From: Casuarina equisetifolia
Taxonomy: Eukaryota; Streptophyta; Magnoliopsida; Fagales; Casuarinaceae
DNA: 64,000 nt
Assembly: GCA_028551475.1 (NCBI GenBank)
Contig: CM052358.1
Coordinates: 16,041,938-16,105,937, forward strand
Direction: 5' to 3'
Each line of letters begins with the position of its first letter. Position 1 is the first letter of the stretch. Shown here piece after piece: positions 20,841 to 34,389 of the stretch. The translations under genes and the position numbers were made by a program. The notes below the pieces were generated by a model, which was given only the letters and a program-made list of their open reading frames with translations, was not told the origin of the DNA and ran no database searches.

Positions 20841-23147
20841 TTTGTCCAAAATCAAGGATGCAATCTATTTGATCAATTTTTGTTTAGGACAACAATTCGA
20901 CTCTTATATTTCAATTTTGTCAATGGGAAATAGAGTCTAGGATTTTCACATAATGATTTGAATGAAATTTGGACAAATTAATGGTTTTCTTTCATTTTTC
21001 TTTTTTTGGTTATCAAAGTCATTACAATCTTTCACATGAGTAGTAGACCAGTTTAAGTTTATTTCTCTTAGTCTTATTATCCAATTTAATATGTTCGAAA
21101 TTTTTTGATCAATTTCAATGAGAGCGTTACAACTATGGAATTATTCGCACTAATGAACAAATGAGGCTGCGAGGCTCCTTTGGCATTCTCCACCACCCTA
21201 GACTTTACGAACCTGGCCCAAATTTTTTGGCCAGAATCCACCACCTTTTGCCTGGATTCCCTGGCGCTTGCGGTAAATCATAACACATTATCAACTATTT
21301 TCTTGGCCATCCATCTTAGTATCTGCCTTTAAGCTCTAATAATTCCATCATTCTCTACCATCTAATGCTTCAACTTGAGCCAAATGAATTACATGACCAC
21401 CACAATTAATTTGTCTAATCTTCAATTTTATAGCTTCAAAAATAAAAGTAAAAACATATCATCTCAAAAGAAGCTGTGTTCCTCAACAAATCTTACAATT
21501 TAGCTTATAAATGCTTAGATTTGAACAAAGAAATGTAGAGATACACTTTTAGACTTCAATCCACTACTTCAATAACATATTCCTATTTATTTACTTTATT
21601 ATCATTTAAAATCATACTAGATCTAAGAAAAAAAAAGTCTCACCTAAAAAATATCAAATTGTCTCTTTATTTGCATTCTTGTGAATTCACCAAGCTATAT
21701 CCATCATTTTTGGTCCCAATCAACTTGTCTTTGATACCACTTTTTAGAGATTCATCATATTGCATCATTACATTTATATGGATAAAAATATATCAATATA
21801 AATGCACAAACTTTAATACATTAGATTGAAGAATGTTTAGATTAACATAATATCTTACATCTTTCAAATCTCTTTTCATAAACTACTTTTATGTTATTTC
21901 TCACCAAGCAAACAACATCTTTTGGAAATCTCTTGTTAGGTAAAATCCATGGAAAGTGTTCTATCAAACAACTAGAAAACCACCCAAAAGGGCTCTCTCA
22001 CTAAAATGGCATTCCCATCAAGTTTCTCTATGTTTTCTCTATTTACAAAGCAAATTCCTAATTTTACCAATTACTCAAATGCATTGCTTGTAATAAGATA
22101 TTACAATCATGCCCTTCAACATAATTGTTCTACTACTTCTAATAATATTATGGCATTGTCTTCAAAACTTAAGCTCCATAACAAGTGACAAAGTGAAAAA
22201 CAAAATAAATTAAGCTAAAATCCTTTATTGGATTTCTCTCCTACCTTATTTTGTATAATTTTTTTTTTACAATAATCCTCCATTCACGGTAGCTGGTCTA
22301 TTTACCAGAATATTTTGGTAACCATTTTCATTTAAAGACGGTATGAGCTAGACCAGCGACAAGCATCCATTCCCTATTTTCTCCATATTTTTCTCCATAT
22401 TTTTCTCCATTGGTTGGATCCGTTGTTGACTCGGACTTAAGAATAGAAAATAATATGAAAACTTCATTACCAATTTTTCGTTAGACTTTTTTGTTTCTTG
22501 TTCAATCCTTAATACAAAGTCAATTGGTTTTCGCTTTGTAACCATCGATAGAGGAATCATGACGGCAAAAAGCAAATGACCTTATATTGAATATATGAAG
22601 CATGCTGTATGCGGAATATAAGAAATATGTAAAAACATGTTTTTTTTTCCTTCTTGTGTTTTACTTTGATAAAATAGGTTGCACATTGAAGGTATTATGT
22701 GCATGTTGAATTAGACTCGTAGTTAAAGCCACTCCGTTCTTCATTCGGTTTTCAAATTATTGTTGCCGCTGATATCCCAAATTGTTCAAATAATTAATGC
22801 CATGCAGCTAATTTTACTGTATCACACTAACAACACAACACCAAATGGCTGCACAATTTTACCATGTCACACAATCAAGTTTTGAATTAATTATGCTTGT
22901 CTGTCACATTTATCTCTCAAAATCCCAAGAAACGCAGATGGAGTTTATGAAAACCAAGAAAGTGTACAAACAAAATATAGGCGTAGTCAAAATTTCTATT
23001 CTAAAGGCTCATTCAAACTTTTCTTCCATTGTCAGCTATATTCAAAAATTGGCAATTATAATCAAATGCTAAAGTACTAGAGAGTTTAAGTCCATTCCAT
23101 CTTTGACATTGATTGAAACATAAATGATACATGCAATCTAACTACAA

Positions 23148-23155
<8 letters not shown>

Positions 23156-23189
<34 letters not shown>

Positions 23190-23190
23190 G
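23156..23190. repeat. (GATA)n microsatellite
   Basis: About seven GATA units following a short TA run, ending in GATAAGTAGAT. Confidence 0.95.
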
Positions 23191-23229
23191 TAGATCTACA
23201 ATTAATTAATAAAGAACTAATTATTAAAT

Positions 23230-23460
23230 ATGTGAGAGAACATACATATATTCACTAAACTGGAAATTATGCTTCCAATAGATGATACATTAGATAAATG
23301 ATTCTTTTTCTTTCCAAAACATTTACTAATAATTTTTTAATCAATAGAACCATAAACCATTTGGCAAAATTTTACTACTCTAGAGATCTTTTCCAACAAT
23401 TTTAATTATTTGGATGAAGATTCTATCATTTGATAAGATGCACTCTAAAAGCATATAAAA
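23230..23460. repeat. Partial third copy of the NAC-upstream repeat
   Basis: GAGAACATACATATATTCAC, then GAAATTATGCTTCCAATAG and ATGATTCTTTTTCTTT, follow the order seen at 18470-18700 and 9945-10060. It sits directly at the left edge of satellite array 2, so this repeat and the satellite may have spread together. Confidence 0.75.
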
Positions 23461-23469
23461 ATTAATAAT

Positions 23470-26400
23470 ACATATATTACATAAAATAAAAAATATGAAT
23501 ACATAGAAAATGGCATTCATCATTTTAATTAGAACTCTTCAATAGTGATTCAGAGCAATTTCTAGAAAAACATAGTAGCTTGTTAGTATGAGCAAAATCA
23601 TCCAAACTGTTGTGAAAAGACACAAGAAGCTTCACTTTTGCTCAAAACTAGCAAAATTGCTTAGTGGCCATGTTAGATTACAATACTTAACTGAATTGTA
23701 AGAACTATTTCTTGAATTGTAAAAATTATAAAATTATGAAGTTAAATTATATAAATAAAAATGTAAATAAAATAAAAAATATGAATACAAAAGAAATGAC
23801 ATTCACTATTTTAATCAGGACCCTTCGATAGTGATTTAGGGAAATTTTTGGCAAAAATAAAGGACCTTATTCTTATGGGCAAAATCATCTAGACTGCTAT
23901 GAAAAGATACGATTAAGTCCGTTTTTGCTTAAACCTACCAAAATCGCTCGGTGGCCATGTTAGATTACAAAACTTAATTGAATTGTAAAATATATTTATT
24001 GAAAAAGGAAAAAAAATATATATAATTATGACCTTAGATTATATAAATATTTATAAAAATAATCAAATAATAAAATAAAAAATTAGAATATGTGGTAAAT
24101 GACACTCACCATTTTAATCAAGACCCTTTGACAGTGATTTAGGATAATTTCTCACAAAAATAGAGGGTATTGTTTGTAGAGCTTAACTGTTAAAAATATT
24201 GACTAAAAAAGGTAAAAATTATAAAATTATGAAGTTAAATTATAAAAATAAAAAAATAAAAAAATGAAAACACAAGAAATGATATTCACCATTTTAATTA
24301 GGTTTGATAATGATTTAGGGTAATTTCTAACAAAAGCAAAGGACCTCATTAATAGGGAAAAATTTGTCTAGGCAGTTGCAAAAAGATATTTGTACCTCCA
24401 TTTTTGCTAAACATTGACAAAATCATTTGTACCTCCATTTTTGCTAAACATTGACAAAATCACTTGATGGCCAAGTCAAATTACATAGCTTAACTAAATT
24501 GTAAAAAATATTGACTGAAAAAGGTAAAAATTATAAAATTATGAAGTTAAATTATATATAAAAAATAATATAACAAATATGAATACGTGGGAAATGACAT
24601 TTATTATTTTAATCATGACCCTTCAACACTAGTTCAAGGTAATTTTTGGTAATATCATTGCACCTCGTTCGCAAGAGCAAAATCATACAAGTTGTTGAGA
24701 AAAGATACGAGTACTTCCATTTTTTTTCAAAACTGGCAAAATCACTTGGTAGCCATGTCAAATTACAAAGTTTAACTAAATTATAAAAAAATATTTACAA
24801 AAAGAGGTATGAAGTTAAATTATATAAATATTTTTAAATTATAAAAAATATAAAATATAATAAGAAATATGAATACGCAAGAAATGACATTCATTATTTT
24901 AATCAAGACTCTTCGACAATGATTTAGGGTAATTATTATTTTTTTTAAAAAAAAAAAGACCATGTTTGTATAGGCAAAATCGTCTAGACTATTGTGAAAA
25001 GATATGAGTATCTCTATTTTTGCTCACAACTTGCAAAATCACTCGGTGATCATGTCAGATTACAAAGCTTAACTAAATTGTAAAAAATATTTTTTGAAAA
25101 TAGAAAAAAATATAAAATTATGAAGTTAAATTATATAAATATTTATAAAAAAAAAATAAAAAAGAAAATATGAATATACAAGAAATGACATTTAACATTT
25201 TAATCAAGACCTTTCGACAATGATTCAAGGTAATTTTTGGCAAAAATAGTGAACCTCATTCGTAAGAGCAAAATTGTCCAAATTATTGCGAAAAGATATG
25301 AGTACCTCTATTTTTTTTCTCAAAACTGGCAAAATCACTAGGTGGCCATGTCAAATTACAAATATTTACTAAAATAGATAAAAAAAAATTATAAAATTAT
25401 GAAGTTAAATTATATAAATATTTATAAAAATACATAAAATATATAAAATAAAATAAAAATATGAATACGTGAGAAATGGTGTTCACCATTTTAATAATGA
25501 CCCTTCATCAATGATTCAGATGAATTTCAAGCAAAAACAAAGTATCTTGTGCATAGAGACAAAATCATTTAGGCTATACTGAAAAAATATAAGTACCTTA
25601 ATTTTTACTCAAAACTAGTAAAATCACTTGATGACTATGTTAGATTACAAAGCTTAACTAAATTGTAAAAAAAAATTTCCCAAAATAGTAAAAAATAAAA
25701 AATTATGTACTTAAATTATATAAATATTTATAAAAATATCAAAAATAGAAAAATGAATACCTAGGAAATGACCTTCATTCTTTTAATAAGGACCTTTTAA
25801 CAATGATTCGAGGTAATTTCTATCAAACTCAAAGGATCTCATTCATAAGGGTAAAATCTTTTGAACTACTGCGAAAATATATGAGTACTGTCGTTTTTTT
25901 ATCAAAATTGGCAAAATCACTTAGTGGCCATGTCAAATTATAGAGCTTAACTAAATTGTAAAAATTATTTATTGAAAAAGGTAAAACATATAAAATTATG
26001 AACTTGAATTATATAAATATTTATAAAAATAAAAAATAAAATAAAAACTAAGAATTCATGGTAACAGTGGACCTCGTTCAAGGAAATTTATGGCGATTTA
26101 ATTAGGACCCTTCAATAGTGATTTAGGACAATTTTTGAAAAAAATAGAGGACCTCATTAGTAAGGCCAAAATCGTCTAAGTTATTGTGAAAAAATACCTA
26201 TACCTCCATTTTTGTTCAAAACTAACAACATCGCTCATTTTACATGTTAGATTACAGAGCTTAGCTAAATTGTAAAGAATGTTTGCTGAACAAGGTAAAA
26301 AAATATAGAATTATGAAGTTAAATTATATAAATAGTTATAAAAACAAAAAGATATAAAATAAAAGAAAAAATAAGAATACACAAGAAATAACATTTACCA

Positions 26401-29400
26401 GTTTAATTAGGATCCTTCAATAATGATTCAAGGCAATCTCTTGGAAAAAAAAAAAGATGATCTTATTCACAAGGGCAAAATCGTATGAGTTGTTGCAAAA
26501 ATATACGAGTATTTCCTTTTTTGCTCAAAACTAGCAACATCACTCAATGGCTGTATCATATTATAGAGCTTAACTAAGTTGTAAAACATATTCACTGAAA
26601 AAGATTAAAAAAATAAAAAAATTATGAAGTTAAATTATATAAATATTAAAAATATTATAAAATCATAAAATAAAAATATGAATACGCTGGAAATGACATT
26701 CACATTTTAATTAGGGCCCTTTGATTGTGATTTAGGAGAATTTCTAGCAAAAATAAAAGATCTTGGTCATAGGGGCAAAATTGTATAGACTGTTGCAAAA
26801 AGACATGAGTACGTCCATTTTTGCTAAAAACTGACAAAATCACTTGGTAGACAACTAAGATTACAAAAATTATTACAAATATTTATTGAAACTAGTAAAA
26901 AAATATAAAATTATGTACTTAAATTATATAAATGTTGATAAACACAAATAAAAACATAAATAAAAATAAAATATAAATATAAATACACAAAAAATGACAT
27001 TCATCATTTTAATCAAAAATGACTACGTTGTTTTGAAAAGATATAAGTACCTTTGTTTTTGCTGAAAACTTGCAAAATCACTCGTTGGCCATGATAGATT
27101 ACAAAATATAACTGAATTATTAAAATAATTTACTAAAAAATATTTAAAAAAATATATAAAATGATGATGTTAAATCATATAAATATTTATAAAATATAAA
27201 AAAATAAAAAATATGAATATGTGGGAAATGACATTCACAATTTTATTCAAGACCCTTTGACAGTGATTCAAGACAATTTGGGGCAAAAACAAAAGCACAT
27301 TATTCATAAGGGCAAAATCATCTAAGTTGTTGTAAAAAGATACAAGTACCTCAGTTTTTGCTCAAAATTAATAAAATCACACAATGGCTATGTCAAATTA
27401 CAAAGTTTAATTGAATTATAAAAAATATTTATTGAAAAAGGTAAAAATTATAAAACTATGAAGTTAAATTATATAAATATAAAAAAAATTAAGAAATAGG
27501 AATATGTGGGAAATTACATCCACCATTTTAATCAAGACTCTTCGATAGTGATTTAGGGCAATTTATGACAAAAATAGACAACTTTGTTCGTAGGAGCAAA
27601 ATCATTCAAACTATTGCAAAAATCATTGTTTTTACTCAAAATTGGCAAAATCACTCAGTGGCCATGTCAGATTATAGAGCTTAACTGAATTACAAAAAAT
27701 ATTTACTAAAAGAAGTAAAAATTATATTAAAAAAATGAAGTTAAATTATATAAATATTTATAAAAATACAAAATAAAATAAAAATATGAATACATGGGAA
27801 ATGGCATTCACCATTTTAATCAAGATCCTTCAATAGTGATTTAGGGCAATTTCTAGAGAAAAAAAAAAACAAAAGAACTCGTTAGTAAGGGCACAATCGT
27901 CTAAGCCATTGTGAAAAGATACATGTACTTCAATTTTTGCTCAAAACTGGCAAAATTGCTTAATGGCCATGTTAGATTACATATTTTAACTATATTGTAA
28001 AAAATTATTTGTTGAAAGAGAAAAAAAATATGAAATATAAAATCATAAAAATGTTTATAAAAATAGAAAAATAAAAAATAAAATAAAAATAAGAATACAT
28101 GGGAAATAGAATTCATCATTTTAAATAGAAGATGTGGTTCATAGGGGCAAAATCTTCCAAGTTGTTGCAAAAAGATATAAAGTACCTATGTTTTTGCTCA
28201 AAATTGAATAAATCACTTGGTGGCCATGTCATATTACAAAACTTAACTAAATTGTTAAAAATATTTCCTAAAAAAGATTTAAAAAAATATTAAATTATGC
28301 ATTAAATTATATAAATATTTATGAAAATATAAATTAAAATTAAATTAAAAATATGAATATGTAGAAAATGAAATTCACCATTTTAATTAAGACCCTTTGA
28401 CAATGATTCAAGGAAATTTCTGATAAAAATAGATAATCTTGTTTGTAGTGATAAAATCATACAGATTGTTGCAATATGAGTATCTCTGTTTGTACTCAAA
28501 ATTGGTAAAATCACTCGGTACCCATGTCATATTAAAGAGCTTAACTGAATTAAAATATATATATATATATATAATTTTGTACTTAAATTATATAAATATT
28601 TTTAAAAATATAAATAAAAAAATATGAATACACAGGAAATGACATTCACAATTTTAATCAAGACCCTTCAACAGTGATTTAAGGTAATTTTTTACAAAAG
28701 CAGAGGACTTCATTTGGAGGAGCAAAATCATTTGGGTCGTTGCAAAAAGATACGACTACATTCATTTTTGCTCAAAACCAGCAAGATTACCCAATGGCCA
28801 TGTCAAATTATAGGGCTTAACTAAATTGTAAAAACTATTTATTGAATAAAGTCAAAAATATAAATTTATGAAGTTAAATTATATGAATATTTATAAAAAT
28901 ATATATAAAAAAATATCCACTCTAAAAGCATATAAAAATAAATAACTAAATAAATAAATAAATATATATATATATATACATAGATGTATAAATATAAAAT
29001 ATTACATAAAATAAAAAATATGAATACGTAGAAATGACATTCACCATTTTAATCAAAACCTTGCGATAATGATTCAAGGCAATTTTTGACAAAAACCGAA
29101 GACCTCATTTATGGAGGCAAAATTGTTCAGGTTGTTGCGAAAAGGTATAAGTACCTTCATTTTTGCTCAACCTTGACAAAATCATTTGGTGACCATGTCA
29201 TATTACATAACTTAAATAAATTATAAAAAATATTTATTGAAAAAGGTAAAATAAAAAATAAAAAATATGAAGTTAAAATATATAAATATTTATATAATAA
29301 TTTAAAATAAATAAAATAAAACTAAAAAATATAAATACAGAAGAAATGACATTCACCATTTTAATTAAGACCATTCCACAGTGATTGAAGGTGATTTCTA

Positions 29401-30584
29401 GTAAAAACAAAAGACCTCATACTTAGGGGCAAAATTGTTGGAGTTGTTGCAGGAAGATATGAGTATCACCATTTTTGTTTAAAAATGGCAAAATCACTTA
29501 GTGGCCATGTCAAATTACATAACTTAACTGAATTGTAAAAAATATTTACTGGAAAAGCTAAAAATTATAAAATTATGAAGTGAAATTATATAAATATTTA
29601 TAATAATATAAAATAAAATAAAAATATGAATACACGGGAAATGACATTCACCATTTTAATTAAGACCATTCGATAATGATTCATGGTAATTTTTGAGAAA
29701 AACAAAAGACCTCATTAGTAGGGGCAAAATCATCTGAGATATTGTGAAAAGATACATTTACCTTTGTTTTTGCTCAAAACTAGCAAAATTGCTTGGTGGC
29801 TCTATTAGATTAAAGCTTAACTAAATTGTAAAAATATTTACTAAAAAGGGTAAAAAAAAATTATGAAGTTAAATTGTATAAATATTTGTATAAAAATATA
29901 TAAAATAAGAATACATAGGAAATGACATTAATCATTCTAATCAAGACCCTTTGATAGTGATTTAGGGCAATTTCTGACAAAAACAAAGGATCACATTCGT
30001 AACGGCAAAATCGTTTAGGTTGTTGTGAAAAAATACGAGTACCTTTGTTGTTGCTCAAAGTTGTTAAAATCACTTAGTGCCATGTCAAATTAAAGAGCTT
30101 AACTAAATTGTAAAATATATTTACTGGAAAAGGTAAAAAAAAATATGAAATTAAATTATATAAATATTTATAAAAATATATAATAAAATTATAAATTAAA
30201 ATAATAAATATGAATACATGGCAAATGACATTCACCATTTTAATTAGGACCTTTTGACAATGATTTAAGGAAATTGCTATCAAAAGCAGAGAATCTCATT
30301 TGTAGGGGCAAAATTATTCGGGTTGTTGCAAAAAGATACAAGTACATCTATTTTTGCTCAAAATTTGAAAAATCACTTGGTGGTTGTGTTAAATTATAGA
30401 GCTTAATTGAATTATAAAAAATATTTGCTGAAAAAGGTAAAAAAAAAGAGTTAAATTATATGAATATTATAAAAATATAAAAAGATATAAAATAAAATAA
30501 AAATATGAATATGTGAGAAATGACATTCACCATTTTAATCATAACCCTTTAATAGTGATTTAAGAAAATTTTTGTCAAAAACAC
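23470..30584. repeat. AT-rich ~292-bp satellite, array 2
   Basis: About 25 diverged tandem units. The landmark (GACATTCACCATTTT and variants) occurs near 23512, 23798, 24100, 24281, 24597, 24886, 25187, 25478, 25759, 26390, 26696, 26996, 27229, 27515, 27805, 28107, 28368, 28646, 29035, 29350, 29644, 29926, 30229 and 30525, with a degenerate one near 26095. Most spacings are 230-316 bp; 24100-24281 is a short unit of about 180, and 28646-29035 is about 390, carrying an extra TA-rich insert near 28915-28990. Open frames on either strand are random. Indels are concentrated in the A/T-only half while the mixed half keeps its word order. No CRISPR or coding character. Confidence 0.93.
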
Positions 30585-31068
30585 TGTCACGGTCTTAGCA
30601 AATCTGTGCAACACCAAGGTTTTAGAAAAGATCTAGGTCAACCTTATTTTGCTTTTAATTAACTACCTAAGAATCACAATGAGACAAATTGGTTAGTCTT
30701 GGGATAACTAGTTAGAAGTTGGTAGTTTAAATGCGCACACAAACAACATGTCTAAATATATATCTTTATTGAACTAGAAAATTAGCTAAGTTACAAGCAA
30801 CTAAGTTATCCAAGTTACAAGCAACTAGAAAACAACTCCCCACATCCAACGAGGTTACATTCTATACAAGGGTTACATTCATTTATAGCACAACAAATAC
30901 AAGGAAATAATTATTAAAAGTACAAAACATAAGCACCATCTAGGTGGGCTACCCAATATAAGGAAACTAGGCAGGCCAGCCTGGTCCTTGACTGCCTTGT
31001 TTGTTCCACAGGCAGGCCACATCCCAAGCTGCTTGGCCCATTAAGCAAACAGGCAACGTCCTTGGCCA
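30585..31068. mobile_element. 484-bp insertion in the satellite, possible solo LTR
   Basis: A non-satellite segment interrupts a unit between CAAAAACAC and GGGCAAAATTG. Its ends, TGTCACGG and TTGGCCA, give TG...CA in either orientation, and on the minus strand an AATAAA lies internally (near 30770). The flanking bases do not show a clean target duplication, and about 17 nt of the satellite unit are missing at the site. A solo LTR formed by unequal exchange is one explanation; filler DNA at a repaired break is another. Confidence 0.4.
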
Positions 31069-31235
31069 TCTGGGCAAAATTGTCTAGGCCATTGTGAAAA
31101 TATATGAGTACTTCCATTTTTGTTGAAAACTAGCAAAATCACTCGATGGCCATTGCAAATTACAAAGCTTAACTAAATTGTAAAAAATATTTATTGAAAA
31201 AGGTAAAACCTAAAAAATTATAAAGTTACATGTCA
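31069..31235. repeat. Last fragment of the satellite array
   Basis: Continues the interrupted unit (GGGCAAAATTGTCTAGG, CGATGGCCATTGCAAATTAC, AAAATATTTATTGAAAAAGG) to the end of the array. The next stretch resembles NAC-upstream sequence (CATTATTAGCCATGTAATTT; compare 18710-18740). Confidence 0.85.
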
Positions 31236-32599
31236 AGAAACATTATTAGCCATGTAATTTGCATACATTACATACTTTTTCTTTCCCACAAAAATGAGTG
31301 GTGAAGGGAAGATTGTGCATGTGACCTCTACATTCAAAAAACAAAGCTTGCTGATTAATGAGGAAAGTTTGTTGGGATCTCTATTTGTCCCACTTGGACT
31401 ACAAATGGCTAGGCAATATACCTTATTAATGGGCCCTCTACCTTTCTCTTAAAGTGTCTTTTGAAGTTGCTATTGGATCTCACTTAACATGTTATCGAAG
31501 CAAGTTTATGTCTTAGGCCAAACTCATTGGGCTAATTGCCTTGGGTTACTACTTCATTGGGCTAACTCCTATGCGGGCTCTCTCTCCCCTCTACTCTTTG
31601 GGAGAGAGGGCATGTTGTAATTTCTATTTGCCTGCCAGGGGTAGCTATGACGACAGCTAGGGAGCTCTTCGCAATGTGGGCAGCAGAGGATGAGCAGCTT
31701 AGGTATGAATTAGGTGATTATTGGAGAAGTATTAGGATCTAATTTAGCTTTCTTTCATGTTGATGCATGATCTAAGCCGATCGATGACTCCGTCACGTTG
31801 TTAAATCCCATGATGAAGGTAATGATGCTGGCTACTGGATTGGCAGTAGAGAATGCATAACCTATGGCGATCAAGCAAGTCAAAATTTGCCTGGAGATTA
31901 GCCCACGTAATTTTTTACGGTTCAGGTCCCACTATTGCTTACAAAGGTTTATAAGAGATGAAGCCGAGCCCTCGGCTGCTGACAGGTCCAATGGTTCTTA
32001 CATCACTACATGCAAGTACTGTAGAATGGATACTGCCAGAGGAGTCTGATGTGACAGCATGGGACTGGGTTTGGCGTGGAACAACTAAAAATCTATTTGA
32101 CTTTATGACCACAGTCACCATGGACTTGGACTTGGCAAAATAACCAAGGACCCATAGAGCTTGGGCTATAAAAGAACCCTGCATGTTTTTTCGTTCAGGT
32201 CACCAATTTGACGTGGGTTCTCAACCACTTGACATGAAGGGGGTGATGACTGACCCCAATTAATTTTTACGGTTCAGGTCCCATATTACACACTCTGAAG
32301 GCATGCAGAAGCGTTATCTATATCCGGAAGAATGTCACCATGTTGTTGTGTGAGTCCTCCGGACGAACAACATGTCCACGTCCAAACCAAAGCTCTGCTG
32401 TAAAAGAGAGAAAAAGATGAGGAAGAAACCAAGCTCTGCCATAATAAAACAGTAAAAAAGAAACTCGGTGCTAGCTCTGGTATAAAAAACCATGTCCGGT
32501 GCTCGGAGCTAGCTCTGGTATAAAAGACTCGTCACTATTTATGAGGATCTATTTGATAAGCAAATTTCCCTCAAGGAGGGAAGTCAGGTAATAGCTTTG
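31236..32599. other. Degraded retroelement-like DNA, probable gypsy LTR remains
   Basis: No gene seen. A 23-24-bp direct repeat (core TTTACGGTTCAGGTCCCA) lies at 31908-31931 and 32261-32283. A TATA-like GGGCTATAAAAG lies at 32162-32173. A short repeat containing AGCTCTGGTATAAAA occurs twice at 32475-32525. Because a gypsy RT fragment follows immediately, I read this as LTR or leader remains of that element, without defined ends. Confidence 0.4.
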
Positions 32600-32737
32600 A
32601 GGCCTTATAGGTAACGCGATTATCAGAAGGGGGAGATAGAAAAAATGGTTAAACAGTTGTTGGATGCGGGGGTTACTCAACGGAGCACCAGCGCTTACTC
32701 TTCCCCAGTTTTATTGGTGAGGAAACAGGACTTCTAA
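32600..32737 (+). mobile_element. Ty3-gypsy reverse transcriptase fragment
   Basis: The frame reads RPYR, stop, then QKGEIEKMVKQLLDAGV and STSAYSSPVLLVRK. This is the N-terminal part of gypsy RT (family RPYRYPHFQK.EIE..V...L..GII..S.SPFSSPVLLVKKKDG). It ends with TAA at 32735 and homology stops there. Only about 45 residues of RT remain. The fragment lies about 560 bp upstream of the NAC copy 3 start. Confidence 0.85.
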
Positions 32738-33913
32738 TGTGGAGCAAGATTGCAATCACCAATCTGGCCTGAAGTCAACAAGAGGGAATCAACGTTGAAA
32801 TGCGAAGAAGATTTGAGCTGTTGACATGCCTAGGTGTTTGGTAAATGCTAATTCGGTTTAGAAACGTAACCTATCTTTGCTTTGAGTAAATCTCGATCGT
32901 GAACTTAAATTTAATCTTGAAGGGAGAAAAAATCGGGATAGAAATTATGAATGGAAGAGTCCCGGAAGAAATTATGTGTCCTTTTTTTTCAAAAAATAAT
33001 AAAAAAGACAATCTTTTGAATCCTATTTTCTTTGAATCGGTTATAAGGACATAACCAACGGAGATAGGAAATGTTTTTGAAATTTTGAGTTGAAGATAAA
33101 ATTAGAAACTTCAAAATTTTATGTTCATACTTCTGATGGAGATAGGATAATATTTTTTGAGATTACAATAATATTTTTACACTCAGATGAACCTTTAAAT
33201 TTCGAAGGAGCTCGTACCCAAAATTATTATCTCCAAGCATATTTCTCCGTCCCAGAAATCCACAAACGCAAGGAGAGAGAGGGGAGCAAGAATCAAACCA
33301 TGGAGGATGACATGAAGCCGACTGACATGGATTATGCAATGAAGAGCCCCACGTTCCAACCCAACGTCCTTCATGCGCCAGAGGGAAGCAGTGGTTCCTT
33401 GTCAAATCCCGTGGCTGATATAGACTCTGCAGCCACTGATTGTGACGTAAACCATAATTCTGAGTCATACAAAAGGGAAAGAGATCAGTTCTTCCGAATT
33501 CTCCCGACGGGGTATAGGTTTTGCCCCACCGACGAAGAGCTTCTCCATACTTACTTGCAACGCAAGGTCGAGAACAGGATCCTTCCATTTAACAAGATCG
33601 CGGACGAGAACGTATACATGAACAACCCGGAGGTTCTTGCAGGTTCTTGTTAATATCTGTCAAGTTTTTCTTTCTTATCGTCGTTCTTTATGCATTTTTT
33701 CAACATCTTTTTAAACCCAAGATTCTTTTTTTGTAGCAAAATACGAACAAGCTGGAGAAAAGGATTTGTACTTTTTCACTCCGAGATATCGAAAGTATCA
33801 GAATGGAAAACGTCCCAAAAGAGCAACTGAGGGTGGATACTGGAAGGCTTGTGGAGCAGACAAACCTGTCCAATCGAACGGAATGATCATTGGGTTTAAG
33901 AAGGCATTGGTGT

Positions 33914-34101
33914 TGTTATGGAATATTAATATTGTCACAACGTGAAATCAGGATAATTAGCATTATGTAAATATTTCCCTAATTATTTCTTTCCTTGTAT
34001 ATCTTCACTCTAGGTCTATATAAAGACCTTATATTGTACATTGTAAAATATAGCAGTATCAATACAAAGAGAAATTCCCTCACTCGGTCACAGTTGTAAC
34101 A
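33914..34101 (+). repeat. 5' LTR of the copia element
   Basis: Runs TGTTATGG...TTGTAACA, 188 bp. Contains GTCTATATAAAGACC (TATA box, near 34015-34029), and the canonical TG...CA ends are intact. Confidence 0.95.
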
Positions 34102-34115
34102 TGGTATCAAAGGCC
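34102..34115 (+). other. Primer binding site
   Basis: TGGTATCAAAGGCC directly follows the 5' LTR. This is the usual plant copia complement of the initiator tRNA-Met 3' end (TGGTATCAGAGC) with one mismatch or slip. Confidence 0.85.
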
Positions 34116-34389
34116 AGCCCGGTCTAAATCCGCTTCCACTCCCTTTTTTCCGAGTTCATCTGACCTCTCTACTGCATTTTTCTCACTTCTCCATAATACC
34201 CTCCTTTTTTTTTTCTTCCCCATCATACCCTCCTTTTCCTCCTTAATTACTTTTTTACCACAACCCTAACCCTAGCCGCTATCTTTTTCTTCTTCCTAAA
34301 TTACCCTTGCCCCTCTTTCGAATTACCTCGTTGCCACTCAACCCTAGCCGCCGCCTCTCCTGTTCCGACCACCGCTCTCCGCTGTCCCC

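Larger units (their letters stand above)
18301..21713 (+). repeat. NAC-containing duplicated block 2
   Basis: Second copy of the NAC block. It starts at TGTATATTGTTCACC (block 1: 9770-9790) and matches block 1 until about 21713 in the 3' flank, where block 1 changes into satellite. Between 18500 and 18850 it has sequence (around AGATCTTTCCCACAATTT) also found at 23230-23460. No gene other than NAC copy 2. Confidence 0.75.
21714..23469. other. Intergenic stretch between NAC copy 2 and satellite array 2
   Basis: AT-rich sequence in which I see no gene. Short open frames (22006-22188, 22348-22575, 22845-23072) have no recognisable product or splice context. It contains a GATA microsatellite and a partial NAC-upstream repeat, listed separately. 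Confidence 0.6.

Noticed and set aside
22006..23072. Short open frames between NAC copy 2 and the satellite
   Set aside because: No family resemblance, no splice or promoter context, AT-biased composition typical of chance frames.
12973..30584. CRISPR-like or centromeric-repeat interpretation of the periodic arrays
   Set aside because: Units are ~290 bp, diverged throughout, without short identical repeats and unique spacers, and this is a plant genome. A centromere cannot be argued from one window.
33163..33588. 141-codon minus-strand frame
   Set aside because: Antisense shadow of NAC copy 3 exon 1.
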